From contig CAYPNP010000023.1 of assembly GCA_964412195.1 (NCBI GenBank), forward strand, positions 11,570-75,569: a DNA stretch of 64,000 nucleotides, written 5' to 3'. The stretch is from CAYPNP01 sp964412195. GTDB lineage: Bacteria > Acidobacteriota > JAAYUB01. A program made the position numbers and the translations under genes. Below are positions 23,497-40,830 of the stretch, piece by piece. Numbering within the stretch: position 1 is the first letter of the stretch; the number at the start of each line of letters is the position of its first letter. A model generated the notes under the pieces. It was not told the origin of the DNA and searched no databases. It saw only the letters and a list, made by a program, of their open reading frames with translations.

Positions 23497-25635
23497 CTAC
23501 TCTTCGGCGGCCGGCTCCTGCCACACCACGCCCTGGCCGGGGGCGAGGGGCGGGGTGCCGATCAGGACCCTGGCGCTTGCGGGGATGGGCAACTCCACCG
23601 TCTCGCCGGAGTAGTTGACGGCGACGAAGAAGCCGTCCCGCCACTCCAGGTACACGCCCTTGGGCAGGTCCTCGATGGCCACGCCGGCCCGTCGGTAGAC
23701 CTCGCGGACCAGCCGCCGCTCCAGCAGGCCGTCCTTCGATTCCACGCCGATGCAGGTCACGGTCCCCTTGCCCAGCGGCCGGGTGACGGCCGCCGCCTGG
23801 CCGGCGTAGAACTGGTCGGCGTACGCCGCCAAGACCTCGGTGCCGGCGTCGGGCGTGAGCACGTCTCCCCAGACATTCCACGCATAGTCCGTGTTGCCGG
23901 CGCGCACCATCGCCCGGCCGTCCGGCAGGAGCATGTCGAAGAAGTCCAGCCGGGCGCCGATCAGCGGGACGACGGGCGCCGCCCAGCCGGCCTCGAAGAA
24001 ATGCCCAAGCTCGTTCTTCTGTCCTGTTCGACACGACAGGATCAGGTGGCCGCCCGCCTCGGCGTACGCCCGCCATTTCGCCACCAGCTCCGGCGTCACC
24101 ATCTGGTACGCCGGCACCACCAGAAAAGGATAGGCCGTGAAATCGTCTGCGGCGGAGATGAAATCCACCGGTGCACCAGTGGACTTGACTGCCGCCGTGT
24201 AAAGATTGCGATGCCGCCAGGTGTTCCAGGACTCGCTCTGGGGCTGGATGTCCAGGTCCCACATCACGTCGTGGCTCCAGAGGACGGCGGTCCGGCGGCG
24301 GGCCACCCGGTCCGGCATCCGGGCGGCGGGATCGTACGCCTGCCGCAGCTTCTTCATCTCCCCGATGGCCTGCACGAACTCTCGCCCGCCCGGACTCAAG
24401 GTGACGCCGTCGGTGCCCACGATGCCGTCATGGTACATCTCGCTGCCACGCAAGGGGTGGCGATAGCGGTAGGTGCAGGCGAAGGAGCAGCCCCCGCCGA
24501 AGGCGTGCAGCAGCCACATGTGCACCGCCCCCGGCATCACCTGGGGGTTGGTGGCCGCCCAGTTGATCTGGCCGGGCTGGAGTTCCATGACGCCGGTGGC
24601 GCCGGCGACGGAGCGGTAGTAGTCGCACGCCTCGGCCAGCCGGAAGGGCGCGCCGCGGCGGAAACCGTCGGGTCCCAGCTCGTTCCGGCCCCGCACGGGG
24701 TAGAGGGTGAAGCAGGGGAAATCCAGGCCGTCCGAACGGCGGGGGTCCGCGTCGAGGCTGACGTTGACGTAGTTGGTGGTGATCCACTGGTCCGGTCGGG
24801 CCGACTGCCGCAGCCGGTCCGCCTGCCGGTTCAGGAACTCCGCCGTCACGCCGGCGGTGAACCGCTTGAAATCCAGCAGGGCGTGGGGGCTGAGCTTGTC
24901 CTCGCCGGTCAGGCTGGGATTGGGAATCCGCACTTGTTCAAACGAATCGTAGCGCGTGCTCCAGAAGCTGCCGTCCCAGACCTCGTTCAGCCGGTCGACC
25001 GTCCCGTAGCGCTGCCGGAGCCACTCCTGGAACGCCGCCCGCGCCGACGGGCTGTAGTCGGCCGCGGCCGGCGGCTCGTTGTCCAGCTGCCAGCCCCACA
25101 CCCGCGGGTTCGGCCCGTAGCGATCGGCCAGGGCGGCCACGATCCGGTCTACGAAGAAGCGGTAGCGAGGGTTGGTCAGGGACGCGTTGGCCCGCGTGCC
25201 ATGCTCCAACCGGCGGCCGTCGGCGCCGACGAGGTAGATCTCCGGGTATTTCTCGCCCATCCAGGCCGGCGGGGCCGGGGTGGGCGTGCACAGGATGACC
25301 TTGAGGCCGGCCTTCGCGGCCAGGTCGATGGCCTCGTCCAGCCATGTGAAGTCGAACTTGCCCTCCTCCGGCTCGAGGTAGGTCCAGGCGAACTCGGCGA
25401 AGTGGGTGAACTCGAAGCCGAGCCGGGCCATGTTCCGGAGGTCCCGCTCCCACTGCTCCCGCGGCCACTGCTCGGGGTAGTAGTACGCGCCGATCTTCAT
25501 TAGGTCCGGCTGGGGAAAGAAGGCCCGGGCCGAGCGCCGGGCGAGTTTCACCCCCTGATCGGGGGAGGCCGCCCATGCCGGCAGTCCGAGCAGAAATGAC
25601 GCCAGAATCCAGGGAAGGATTTTTCGTGTGTTCAT
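23497..25635 (-). CDS. secreted GH42 family glycoside hydrolase (beta-galactosidase type)
   Basis: A 712-residue protein with a signal peptide (ILPWILASFLLGLPAWAASP). The GH42 (beta-galactosidase) catalytic TIM barrel starts at MKIGAYYYPEQWPREQWERD. The acid/base is E187 in GWQLDNEPPAA, and the likely nucleophile is E351 in GVMELQPGQINW. A flavodoxin-like trimerisation domain (PFLVVPAYQMVTPELVAKWR) and a C-terminal beta domain (YLEWRDGFFVAVNYSGETVE) complete the family plan. Length matches GH42 (about 650-700) plus the leader. It is a stand-alone gene, exported, probably acting on plant or algal galactosides. Confidence 0.92.
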   Translation of the reverse strand: MNTRKILPWILASFLLGLPAWAASPDQGVKLARRSARAFFPQPDLMKIGAYYYPEQWPREQWERDLRNMARLGFEFTHFAEFAWTYLEPEEGKFDFTWLDEAIDLAAKAGLKVILCTPTPAPPAWMGEKYPEIYLVGADGRRLEHGTRANASLTNPRYRFFVDRIVAALADRYGPNPRVWGWQLDNEPPAAADYSPSARAAFQEWLRQRYGTVDRLNEVWDGSFWSTRYDSFEQVRIPNPSLTGEDKLSPHALLDFKRFTAGVTAEFLNRQADRLRQSARPDQWITTNYVNVSLDADPRRSDGLDFPCFTLYPVRGRNELGPDGFRRGAPFRLAEACDYYRSVAGATGVMELQPGQINWAATNPQVMPGAVHMWLLHAFGGGCSFACTYRYRHPLRGSEMYHDGIVGTDGVTLSPGGREFVQAIGEMKKLRQAYDPAARMPDRVARRRTAVLWSHDVMWDLDIQPQSESWNTWRHRNLYTAAVKSTGAPVDFISAADDFTAYPFLVVPAYQMVTPELVAKWRAYAEAGGHLILSCRTGQKNELGHFFEAGWAAPVVPLIGARLDFFDMLLPDGRAMVRAGNTDYAWNVWGDVLTPDAGTEVLAAYADQFYAGQAAAVTRPLGKGTVTCIGVESKDGLLERRLVREVYRRAGVAIEDLPKGVYLEWRDGFFVAVNYSGETVELPIPASARVLIGTPPLAPGQGVVWQEPAAEE

Positions 25636-25683
25636 GATGACACTCTCCGATGGGCTGGGCTGATTGTAGCAGAGATTTCCTGT

Positions 25684-25754
25684 GTAGTCCCGGTCCGCCG
25701 GACCGGGAACAATTGGGAGAGGATCGTGTTCCGGGGCCGGCGGACCCGGACTAC
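25684..25754. repeat. foldback element, GTAGTCCGGGTCCGCCGG-type arms
   Basis: 27-bp arms at 25684-25710 and 25728-25754, 24 of 27 matching, with a 17-bp loop. It is a better preserved copy of the type at 11078-11150. Confidence 0.85.
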
Positions 25755-25826
25755 AGCCAGCCGTGCAGGCGGGGACGTCCGTGATCCGGATTGCTCTGCG
25801 AGCTTTGCGCGTAATGGATTGGCTCG

Positions 25827-25917
25827 ATTACGATTACGATTACGAACACGATCGACGAGTACGATCGGTCACCGGTCCTCGGTCACCGGTCAATCGCCGA
25901 GCACGAGCACGAGCACG
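25827..25917. repeat. GATTACGA, GGTCACC and GAGCAC short tandem repeats beside the rpoC terminator
   Basis: Consecutive tracts: GATTAC hexamers (25827-25848), ACGATCGACGAGTACGATCG, then GGTCACCGGTC units (25867-25890), and three GAGCAC units (25900-25917) that run into the A-tract of the terminator. All three types are seen again at 1979-2012, 4656-4778 or 61965-62000. Confidence 0.75.
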
Positions 25918-25949
25918 AAAAAAAACGGCCGGGCGCAGGGCCCGGCCGG
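25918..25949 (-). terminator. Rho-independent terminator of the rpoBC operon
   Basis: Read on the minus strand, a 9-bp GC-only stem (CGGCCGGGC paired with GCCCGGCCG), a 5-base loop and a run of eight T. It lies 37 bp after the rpoC stop. This is one of only two convincing intrinsic terminators I find in the window. Confidence 0.93.
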
Positions 25950-25986
25950 GGAGTGATCGGAAAAGGATGGAAGGGCAGAGGTCGCG

Positions 25987-30186
<4,200 letters not shown>

Positions 30187-30220
30187 GGTGATTCCTCCTA
30201 TTGTCTTTCCAAGGAAGCGT

Positions 30221-34486
<4,266 letters not shown>

Positions 34487-34610
34487 TGCTAATCTCCAGA
34501 CTAAAGTTGGTAAGGCGCGGTACGGCAGACTATTGGTGAGCGATCATTGGTCTCGCAGGCGCCGGTTTTCCCATGGTGATTTGATACGCAACGAGGTGTG
34601 CCCAAGTTTG

Positions 34611-34623
34611 CCCCTCTATTATA
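34611..34623 (-). promoter_or_regulatory. possible internal promoter for rpoBC
   Basis: On the minus strand a perfect TATAAT (34623-34618) lies about 30 bp downstream of the rplL attenuator and about 130 bp before the rpoB ATG. No good -35 hexamer is seen at 16-18 bp. It would give rpoBC a supply independent of read-through. Confidence 0.4.
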
Positions 34624-34649
34624 CACCAGGCGCCGGCAAAAATGACATA

Positions 34650-34693
34650 AAGGAAAAAATCGGAATGAAAGGGAGAGATCTCCCTTTCATTCC
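34650..34693 (-). terminator. rplL-rpoB intercistronic attenuator
   Basis: On the minus strand a perfect 14-bp stem (GGAATGAAAGGGAG paired with CTCCCTTTCATTCC), loop ATCT, followed by GATTTTTTCC. It lies 38 bp past the rplL stop. A partial terminator at this same junction is well known in E. coli, where it lowers rpoBC relative to ribosomal proteins. The hairpin is AT-rich, which fits partial read-through. Confidence 0.85.
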
Positions 34694-34730
34694 ACCGATG
34701 ACTTCGGGATTGAACGTTTCAAGAGTCCGG

Positions 34731-35117
34731 CTATTTAACCTCGATCTTGGCGCCCACTTCCTCGAATTTCTTCTTGATGTTCTCCGCCTCTTCCTTGGAG
34801 ACGCCTTCCTTCACGGTCTTGGGGGCGCCCTCCACCAGATCCTTGGCCTCCTTCAGGCCGAGGTTGGTGATCTCGCGGACGACCTTGATGACCTTGATCT
34901 TCTCGGCGCCCACTTCCTTCAGGACGACATCGAACTCGGTCTTCTCCTCCGCGGCGGCGGCAGCCGGGCCGGCGCCCGGGCCGGCCGCCATCATGACGGG
35001 GGCGGCGGCGGCGGCGGACACGCCGAACTTGGTTTCGATGTCCTTAACCAGCTGGGAGATTTCCAGCATCGAGGCCTGCTCGATCCAGGTGAGCACTTCT
35101 TCTCTGGTGATAGCCAT
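34731..35117 (-). CDS. rplL: 50S ribosomal protein L7/L12
   Basis: A 128-residue L7/L12. The N-terminal dimerisation region (TREEVLTWIEQASMLEISQL) is followed by an Ala/Gly/Pro-rich hinge (VSAAAAAPVMMAAGPGAGPA) and the C-terminal domain that recruits translation factors (EFDVVLKEVGAEKIKVIKVV, then LGLKEAKDLVEGAPKTVKEG). Length is standard. GGAGG lies before the ATG. The gene is followed by an attenuator hairpin, so it ends the ribosomal-protein part of the transcript. Confidence 0.97.
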   Translation of the reverse strand: MAITREEVLTWIEQASMLEISQLVKDIETKFGVSAAAAAPVMMAAGPGAGPAAAAAEEKTEFDVVLKEVGAEKIKVIKVVREITNLGLKEAKDLVEGAPKTVKEGVSKEEAENIKKKFEEVGAKIEVK

Positions 35118-35176
35118 TATTCGATACCTCCAAGATATTTTTTTCGTTGATCAATGCGACGCGCGGGCGGCGCGGA

Positions 35177-35689
35177 TCAGGCTTCCTTCTTGATTTCCTT
35201 GAGCACCAGGCCGACGTCGCGCAGGGGGGCCTGCAGCACGCGGGCCAGCGAGGTGATGGGATAGTTGAGCAGGAACAGCAGCTTGGCCAGCAGCTCGGGC
35301 TTGGTGGGCATGTTGGCCACCGACTCCAGCTGGTCTCCCGGGACCGGCTTGCCCTCCAGGAGGATAACCTTGAAGGCCAGGGACTTGTTCTCTTTCGAGA
35401 AGTCGGTGAAGATCTTGGCCAGGCCGATCGGGTCGGCCTCGTTGTAGGCCACGGCCGTGGTCCCGTCAAACTGGTCCAGCACGCCGGCCATCGGGGTCCC
35501 TTCCGCGGCGATCTTGGCGATGGTGTTCTTGACCACGCGGTAGCCGCAGCGGGCGTCGCGCAGCTTGCGCCGCAGGGCGGCCGCGTCGTTGACCTTCAGT
35601 CCCTTGAAGCTGACCAGCAGGGCGTTGGGATGGGTCGCGAAGATGTGATGCAGCTCCTCGCGGAGTTGTTGCTTTTCGGTCTTGTTCAC
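35177..35689 (-). CDS. rplJ: 50S ribosomal protein L10
   Basis: A 170-residue L10, the anchor for L7/L12 dimers on the ribosome. The N-terminal rRNA-binding domain (LREELHHIFATHPNALLVSF, RRKLRDARCGYRVVKNTIAK) and the conserved FDGTTAVAYNEADPIGLAKI are present. It starts at GTG 35689, with GCGAGG upstream, and only 2 bp after the rplA stop. That leaves no room for the long L10-binding leader found in other bacteria, so L10 feedback, if present, must use a site elsewhere. Confidence 0.96.
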   Translation of the reverse strand: MNKTEKQQLREELHHIFATHPNALLVSFKGLKVNDAAALRRKLRDARCGYRVVKNTIAKIAAEGTPMAGVLDQFDGTTAVAYNEADPIGLAKIFTDFSKENKSLAFKVILLEGKPVPGDQLESVANMPTKPELLAKLLFLLNYPITSLARVLQAPLRDVGLVLKEIKKEA

Positions 35690-35691
35690 GG

Positions 35692-36396
35692 CTATTTCCT
35701 CGCAGTTTTTTCTAGGGACGTCAGGGAGATCATGATCCCCGGGCCCATGGTGGACGACGCGAAGACGCTCAGGATGTACTTGCCCTTGCTGGTCGCGGGC
35801 TTCGCCTTCATGACCGCGTCGATAAGGGCCGAGGCGTTCTCGGTCAGCTTCTGCGCGTCGAAGGATACCTTCCCCACCGGGGCGTGCACGATGCCGGTCT
35901 TGTCCACGCGGAACTCCACCTTGCCGGCCTTGATCTCGCCCACCGCCTTGCCGACGTCGGTGGTGACCGTGCCGGTCTTCGGGTTGGGCATCAGGCCGCG
36001 GGGGCCCAGCACCTTGCCCAGCCGGCCGACGTACTTCATCATGTCGGGCGTGGCGATGACGGCGTCGAAATCCAGGTAGCCCTTGGAGATCTTGTCCACC
36101 AGGTCCTCGCCGCCCACCTCGTCGGCGCCGGCGTCCTGGGCTTCCTTGGACTTGTCGGCGGAGGTGATCACGACGACCCGCTTGGTCTTGCCGAGGCCGT
36201 GGGGCAGGACCACCGTACCGCGGACCATCTGGTCGGCGTGCTTCGGGTTCACCCCCAGGCGCATGGACAGCTCCAGGGTCTCGTCAAACTTGGCGTAGGC
36301 GATCTTCTTGATAAGTCCCATCGCCTCGTCCAGCAAATATTCGCGTTCTTCCACCTGCTGGCTGGCAGTCAAATATTTCTTTCCATGTCTGGCCAT
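35692..36396 (-). CDS. rplA: 50S ribosomal protein L1
   Basis: A 234-residue L1 of the ribosomal stalk, often also the autoregulator of rplKA. The family start is GKKYLTASQQVEEREYLLDE, then YAKFDETLELSMRLGVNPKH, TVVLPHGLGKTKRVVVITSA, and the signature LGPRGLMPNPKTGTVTTDVG near residues 125-145. Length is typical. GAGG precedes the ATG, 11 bp after rplK. It is co-transcribed with rplK and rplJ. Confidence 0.97.
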   Translation of the reverse strand: MARHGKKYLTASQQVEEREYLLDEAMGLIKKIAYAKFDETLELSMRLGVNPKHADQMVRGTVVLPHGLGKTKRVVVITSADKSKEAQDAGADEVGGEDLVDKISKGYLDFDAVIATPDMMKYVGRLGKVLGPRGLMPNPKTGTVTTDVGKAVGEIKAGKVEFRVDKTGIVHAPVGKVSFDAQKLTENASALIDAVMKAKPATSKGKYILSVFASSTMGPGIMISLTSLEKTARK

Positions 36397-36407
36397 CGCA
36401 CAAACCT

Positions 36408-36833
36408 CTACTGGTTGATTTCAATGCCCATGCTACGGGCGGTACCCAGGATGATCTGAATGGCGGCGTCCACGTCGTAGCAGTTGAGATCCGGCAACTT
36501 GGTTTTGGCGATCTCGCGCACCTGATCCATGGAGAGCCGGGCCACCTTGTTCTTGTTGGGCTCGGCGGAGCCCTTGGCGATCTTGGCGGCTTGCTTGAGC
36601 AGCACCGCGGCCGGCGGCGTCTTGGTGATGAAGGAGTAGGACTTGTCGTTGTAGACGGTGATCACCACGGGGATGATCAAGCCGCTGTCCTTCTGCGTCT
36701 TGGCATTGAAGTTCTTGCAGAAGTCCATGATGTTCAGGCCGTGCTGGCCGAGGGCGGGGCCCACCGGGGGCGCCGGGGTGGCCTGGCCGGCCGGAATCTG
36801 CAGCTTGATGTAAGCGGTTATTTTCTTGGCCAT
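36408..36833 (-). CDS. rplK: 50S ribosomal protein L11
   Basis: A 141-residue L11, part of the GTPase-associated centre and a target of thiopeptides. KKITAYIKLQIPAGQATPAP and PPVGPALGQHGLNIMDFCKN are the N-terminal signature. The C-terminal RNA-binding domain ends DLNCYDVDAAIQIILGTARS MGIEI. Length is the family norm. AAGGAG is 7 bp before the ATG, and the gene follows nusG after 9 bp. Confidence 0.97.
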   Translation of the reverse strand: MAKKITAYIKLQIPAGQATPAPPVGPALGQHGLNIMDFCKNFNAKTQKDSGLIIPVVITVYNDKSYSFITKTPPAAVLLKQAAKIAKGSAEPNKNKVARLSMDQVREIAKTKLPDLNCYDVDAAIQIILGTARSMGIEINQ

Positions 36834-36842
36834 GGGTGCTCC

Positions 36843-37382
36843 TTATATTTTTTCGACCTGGAGGAAGTCGAGCTCCACCGGTGTCTGGCGGCCGAAAATC
36901 GTGACCGATACCTTCAACGTGTTCTTCTCGTTGTTGACGTCGTCCACCACGCCGACGAAGTTGGCGAAGGGGCCGTCGATGATCTTGACCGTCTCGCCCT
37001 TCTCGAACTTGAACTTGGGCTTCGGTTTGTCCGCCGAGACGATCAGGGTGTTCATCAGGTTGTTGATCTCCTCCTCGGTGAGGGCCGTGGGCTTGCCGCC
37101 CGAGCTGATGAAGCCCGTCACACGGGGGATGGAGCGGATGAGGTGCCACAACTCGTCGGTCATCTCCATCTCGATCAGGACGTAGCCGGGGTAGACGATC
37201 TTGGAAGTGACCATCTTCTTGCCGCTCTTCATCTCCACCAGGTCCTCGGTGGGGATGAGGATCTGCCCGATGGCGTCCTCCTTCCCGGCGATCTGGACGC
37301 GGTTCATCAGGCTTTCGGCGACGCGCCGCTCAAAGCCGCTGTACGTGTGAATGATGTACCACTTCTTGTCGGCCATTGTCAT
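36843..37382 (-). CDS. nusG: transcription termination/antitermination protein NusG
   Basis: A 179-residue NusG. The N-terminal NGN domain (KKWYIIHTYSGFERRVAESL, YPGYVLIEMEMTDELWHLIR, TGFISSGGKPTALTEEEI) binds RNA polymerase. The C-terminal KOW domain (KFEKGETVKIIDGPFANFVG, VTIFGRQTPVELDFLQVEKI) contacts Rho or ribosomal S10. The ATG at 37382 overlaps the secE stop as ATGA; an ATG two codons later (37376) gives the more usual MADKKWY start. It is translationally coupled to secE. Confidence 0.97.
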   Translation of the reverse strand: MTMADKKWYIIHTYSGFERRVAESLMNRVQIAGKEDAIGQILIPTEDLVEMKSGKKMVTSKIVYPGYVLIEMEMTDELWHLIRSIPRVTGFISSGGKPTALTEEEINNLMNTLIVSADKPKPKFKFEKGETVKIIDGPFANFVGVVDDVNNEKNTLKVSVTIFGRQTPVELDFLQVEKI

Positions 37383-37618
37383 TTCCCAAGGAGCGGCGGC
37401 ACGTACTTGAACAGGTAGTTGACGCCGTGCTGCAGCGCCCAGTCCACGACGAAGAGGTAGAAGCCGAAGAAGAAGGAGGTCACGATGACCACGATGGTGG
37501 TGTTGGTGACTTCCTTCCGGTCGGGCCAGGAGACCTTCTTCAGCTCGGACTTCGTCTCGCTGATGAAAGCGCCGAACCGCTTGAACGAATCAGTGACCTT
37601 CGTAAAGATGTTGCTCAC
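37379..37618 (-). CDS. secE: preprotein translocase subunit SecE
   Basis: A 79-residue single-span SecE. The amphipathic helix and conserved motif ISETKSELKKVSWPDRKEVT precede one transmembrane segment (NTTIVVIVTSFFFGFYLFVV). It clamps SecY in the translocon. The GTG at 37618 is chosen (GAGG 7 bp upstream); longer frames would run into the tRNA-Trp gene. It sits between tRNA-Trp and nusG, as in most bacteria. Confidence 0.95.
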   Translation of the reverse strand: MSNIFTKVTDSFKRFGAFISETKSELKKVSWPDRKEVTNTTIVVIVTSFFFGFYLFVVDWALQHGVNYLFKYVPPLLGK

Positions 37619-37647
37619 GTCACGTCCTCGAGGGAACAAGAAATAAG

Positions 37648-37724
37648 TGGCAGGCCAGGAGGGACTCGAACCCCCAACATCCGGTTTTGGAGACCGGCGC
37701 TCTACCAATTCGAGCTACTGGCCT
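37648..37724 (-). tRNA. trpT: tRNA-Trp (CCA)
   Basis: A 77-nt cloverleaf with encoded CCA. The acceptor stem is AGGCCAG/CTGGCCT, and the anticodon loop CTCCAAA gives anticodon CCA. It lies between rpmG and secE, a common bacterial order. Confidence 0.97.
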
Positions 37725-37745
37725 GCGCGAACCCGATTCAACGAA

Positions 37746-37895
37746 CTATTTGCTTTCCTTGTGCGGCGTATGGCGACGGCAGAACGGGCAGTACTTGTTC
37801 AGCTCGTACTTTTCCTGGTGCTTCTTCTTGTTCCGCGTGGTCGCGTAATTCTTGTTCTTGCACTCGCCGCACTGAAGCTGCACTTTTTCTCGCAT
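37746..37895 (-). CDS. rpmG: 50S ribosomal protein L33
   Basis: A 49-residue L33 beginning MREKVQLQCGECKNKNYATT and ending RHTPHKESK. Both CxxC pairs (C9/C12 and C36/C39) are present, so this is the zinc-binding form. It lies 30 bp after tuf and 22 bp before tRNA-Trp, within one minus-strand transcript. Its length of 49 is normal for the protein. Confidence 0.95.
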   Translation of the reverse strand: MREKVQLQCGECKNKNYATTRNKKKHQEKYELNKYCPFCRRHTPHKESK

Positions 37896-37925
37896 GGGTC
37901 TATCCTGCTCTGCCGCTTCGCAGTC

Positions 37926-39116
<1,191 letters not shown>

Positions 39117-39172
39117 GGTAGCTTTCCTCCAATATCTTCATTTAATAATGCCATTCTCCGGGAGGGAGAAGA

Positions 39173-39248
39173 TGGAGCCCAAGACCAGATTTGAACTGGT
39201 GACCCCTTCCTTACCAAGGAAGTGCTCTACCGACTGAGCTACTTGGGC
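39173..39248 (-). tRNA. thrT: tRNA-Thr (GGT)
   Basis: A 76-nt cloverleaf with encoded CCA. The acceptor is GCCCAAG/CTTGGGC, and the anticodon loop TTGGTAA gives GGT. It is the last tRNA before tuf. Confidence 0.97.
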
Positions 39249-39278
39249 CCGTGCAAATATTCAGCAATCAAGGCAAGA

Positions 39279-39355
39279 TGGAGCGGGAGACGGGATTCGA
39301 ACCCGCGACCCTCAGCTTGGAAGGCTGATGCTCTAGCCAGCTGAGCTACTCCCGC
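39279..39355 (-). tRNA. glyT: tRNA-Gly (TCC)
   Basis: A 77-nt cloverleaf with encoded CCA. The acceptor is GCGGGAG/CTCCCGC, and the anticodon loop CTTCCAA gives TCC. Confidence 0.97.
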
Positions 39356-39445
39356 GGAATTGGCGCTAAGACTCGATTAAGGATGAGGTCACCGAGTACG
39401 ACTTGGAGATCTCTCCCTCAATGGCCCTAACCTCGCCTTAAATAC

Positions 39446-39534
39446 TGGTGGAGAGGGGAGGATTCGAACCTCCGTAGGGCGTTACACCCGGCGGGTTTAC
39501 AGCCCGCTGCCATTAGCCGCTCGACCACCTCTCC
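39446..39534 (-). tRNA. tyrU: tRNA-Tyr (GTA)
   Basis: An 89-nt class II tRNA with a long variable arm and encoded CCA. The acceptor is GGAGAGG/CCTCTCC, and the anticodon loop CTGTAAA gives GTA. Confidence 0.97.
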
Positions 39535-39567
39535 GATATATGCAGGTGCAAATAACGACTCTGTCCT

Positions 39568-39643
39568 TGGAGCTGGCGAGAGGACTTGAACCCCCAACCC
39601 GCTGATTACAAATCAGCTGCTCTACCGGTTGAGCTACGCCAGC
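39568..39643 (-). tRNA. thrU: tRNA-Thr (TGT)
   Basis: A 76-nt cloverleaf with encoded CCA. The acceptor is GCTGGCG/CGCCAGC, and the anticodon loop TTTGTAA gives TGT. It is the first gene of the tRNA-tuf transcript. Confidence 0.97.
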
Positions 39644-39657
39644 GTCACGAGCGGTCG

Positions 39658-39686
39658 AAATTACCACAACCCGGCACGGAGATCAA
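39658..39686 (-). promoter_or_regulatory. candidate promoter of the tRNA-tuf-secE-nusG transcript
   Basis: On the minus strand, TTGATC (39686-39681), a 17-bp spacer and TAATTT (39663-39658). This places a start about 8 bp before tRNA-Thr(TGT). The -35 is close to consensus and the -10 is weak. Spacing and position make it the best candidate. I see nothing else in the 39644-39828 gap. Confidence 0.5.
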
Positions 39687-39828
39687 GAGAAAAATTCGCC
39701 CCACTGAAAATATTCAGCGTTTCCCTGCTCCGGCCCCGGACCGCCCGGGCGAAGGGCGCACGATACGCCGGCCCGGACGGAAAATCAAGTTCTTTTTGCG
39801 CCTCCCGGCGGCGTCCCGCACCCGGGGT

Positions 39829-40482
39829 TCACTGCTGGGTAGCGCCCAGCTCGGCGGAGACCTTCTGCATCTCGGCCAGGATGGCGTCCAGGCTCTTCTG
39901 CAGGGCCTCCGACTGCCCCTGGATCTCCTTGACCATGTCCCCGACGGCGGCCACCCCGCCGGCGGTCAGGTCGGTGCCGAGGTAGGTGGCGACGTCCTGC
40001 AGGTTCGCCGTGAACGGCACCGCGGTCTCCCGCGCCTTCTGCATCAGGGGCCTGATCCCCTCGAACTTCGCCTTGACCGCCGTCTGGCGCTCCTGGCTCT
40101 TCTTGAGGAGCGCCGGGTTCTGGATGGCGCCCTGCTCCTTGGCCCAGGCGTCGAAGTACTCGGCGCCTTTCGCCCGCATGTCGGTGGCGCGCTTGCGGAG
40201 GTCGTCGGAGTACTTGCCCAACTCCTTCAGCTCGTCGGTGAAGTTCTTGTATTTCTTCGGCAAGTCGCCGCCCGGCTGCACCACGGTGTTCAGGGAGGCC
40301 ACCGTCTTCTGGATCTGGGCCTTGGCCTTTGTCAGCTGGTCCTGCAGCTCCTTCATCTTCTTGCCGGTGTCGGCCGCCTTCTTGTAGGCGTCCGAAGACT
40401 GGGCCAGGGCGTTGCCGGCCGTCCCGGCCAGGACGGCGGCGAGGAAGAGAGTCAGTGCGAAGGGGACGATCCGCTGGGTCAT
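39829..40482 (-). CDS. exported DUF2959-like coiled-coil protein
   Basis: A 217-residue protein with a cleavable signal peptide (ALTLFLAAVLAGTAGNALAQ). The mature part is almost all helical with heptad character (TGKKMKELQDQLTKAKAQIQ, FTDELKELGKYSDDLRKRAT), and the block AEYFDAWAKEQGAIQNPALL with KKSQERQTAVKAKFEGIRPL resembles DUF2959. It is probably periplasmic. The function is unknown. GGAGG lies before the ATG. It is monocistronic and upstream of the tRNA operon on the same strand. Confidence 0.7.
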   Translation of the reverse strand: MTQRIVPFALTLFLAAVLAGTAGNALAQSSDAYKKAADTGKKMKELQDQLTKAKAQIQKTVASLNTVVQPGGDLPKKYKNFTDELKELGKYSDDLRKRATDMRAKGAEYFDAWAKEQGAIQNPALLKKSQERQTAVKAKFEGIRPLMQKARETAVPFTANLQDVATYLGTDLTAGGVAAVGDMVKEIQGQSEALQKSLDAILAEMQKVSAELGATQQ

Positions 40483-40642
40483 GATTCCTCCAAGATCAGA
40501 ATGATGGCGTGATTTCCTTGTTGAAAGGTGATGTCGGGGTCCATCCCGACCGGCTGTTTAGATTCCGGGTCCGACCGATTGGTTTCAACCTCCATCGAAC
40601 CACGGATCCTAAGAAACAGTTCCAATCCGCAGCCGGAAAGTG

Positions 40643-40817
40643 ACCACGAAATACACGAAACACACGAAATGGTTTTCAATCCGCAATCCGAAATCAAACC
40701 ACGAACCACACCAACCACACGAAAGGGTCATCAATCCGCAATCCGGAATCCGAGATCGAATGTGGAACTCAGGGCATTGGATTGCCAATTCGCAATCCGC
40801 AATTCGCAATTCGCAAT
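40643..40817. repeat. cluster of single repeat arms: AACCACACG, AATCCGC and ATTCGCA types
   Basis: A degenerate 9-mer arm (40643-40669), a well-kept 27-bp AACCACACG arm (40697-40723), AATCCGC/AATCCGG 7-mers (40731-40755) and ATTCGCA 7-mers (40780-40817). All arms face the same way, unlike the paired elements. It fills the 348-bp gap between the DUF2959 and S9 peptidase genes; no gene is seen there. Confidence 0.75.
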
Positions 40818-40830
40818 CTCCAATGAAACG

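Noticed and set aside
37379..37708. Longer SecE starting at 37708 (MVERRSPKPD)
   Set aside because: That start lies inside the tRNA-Trp gene. GTG 37618 has a ribosome site and gives the normal SecE length.
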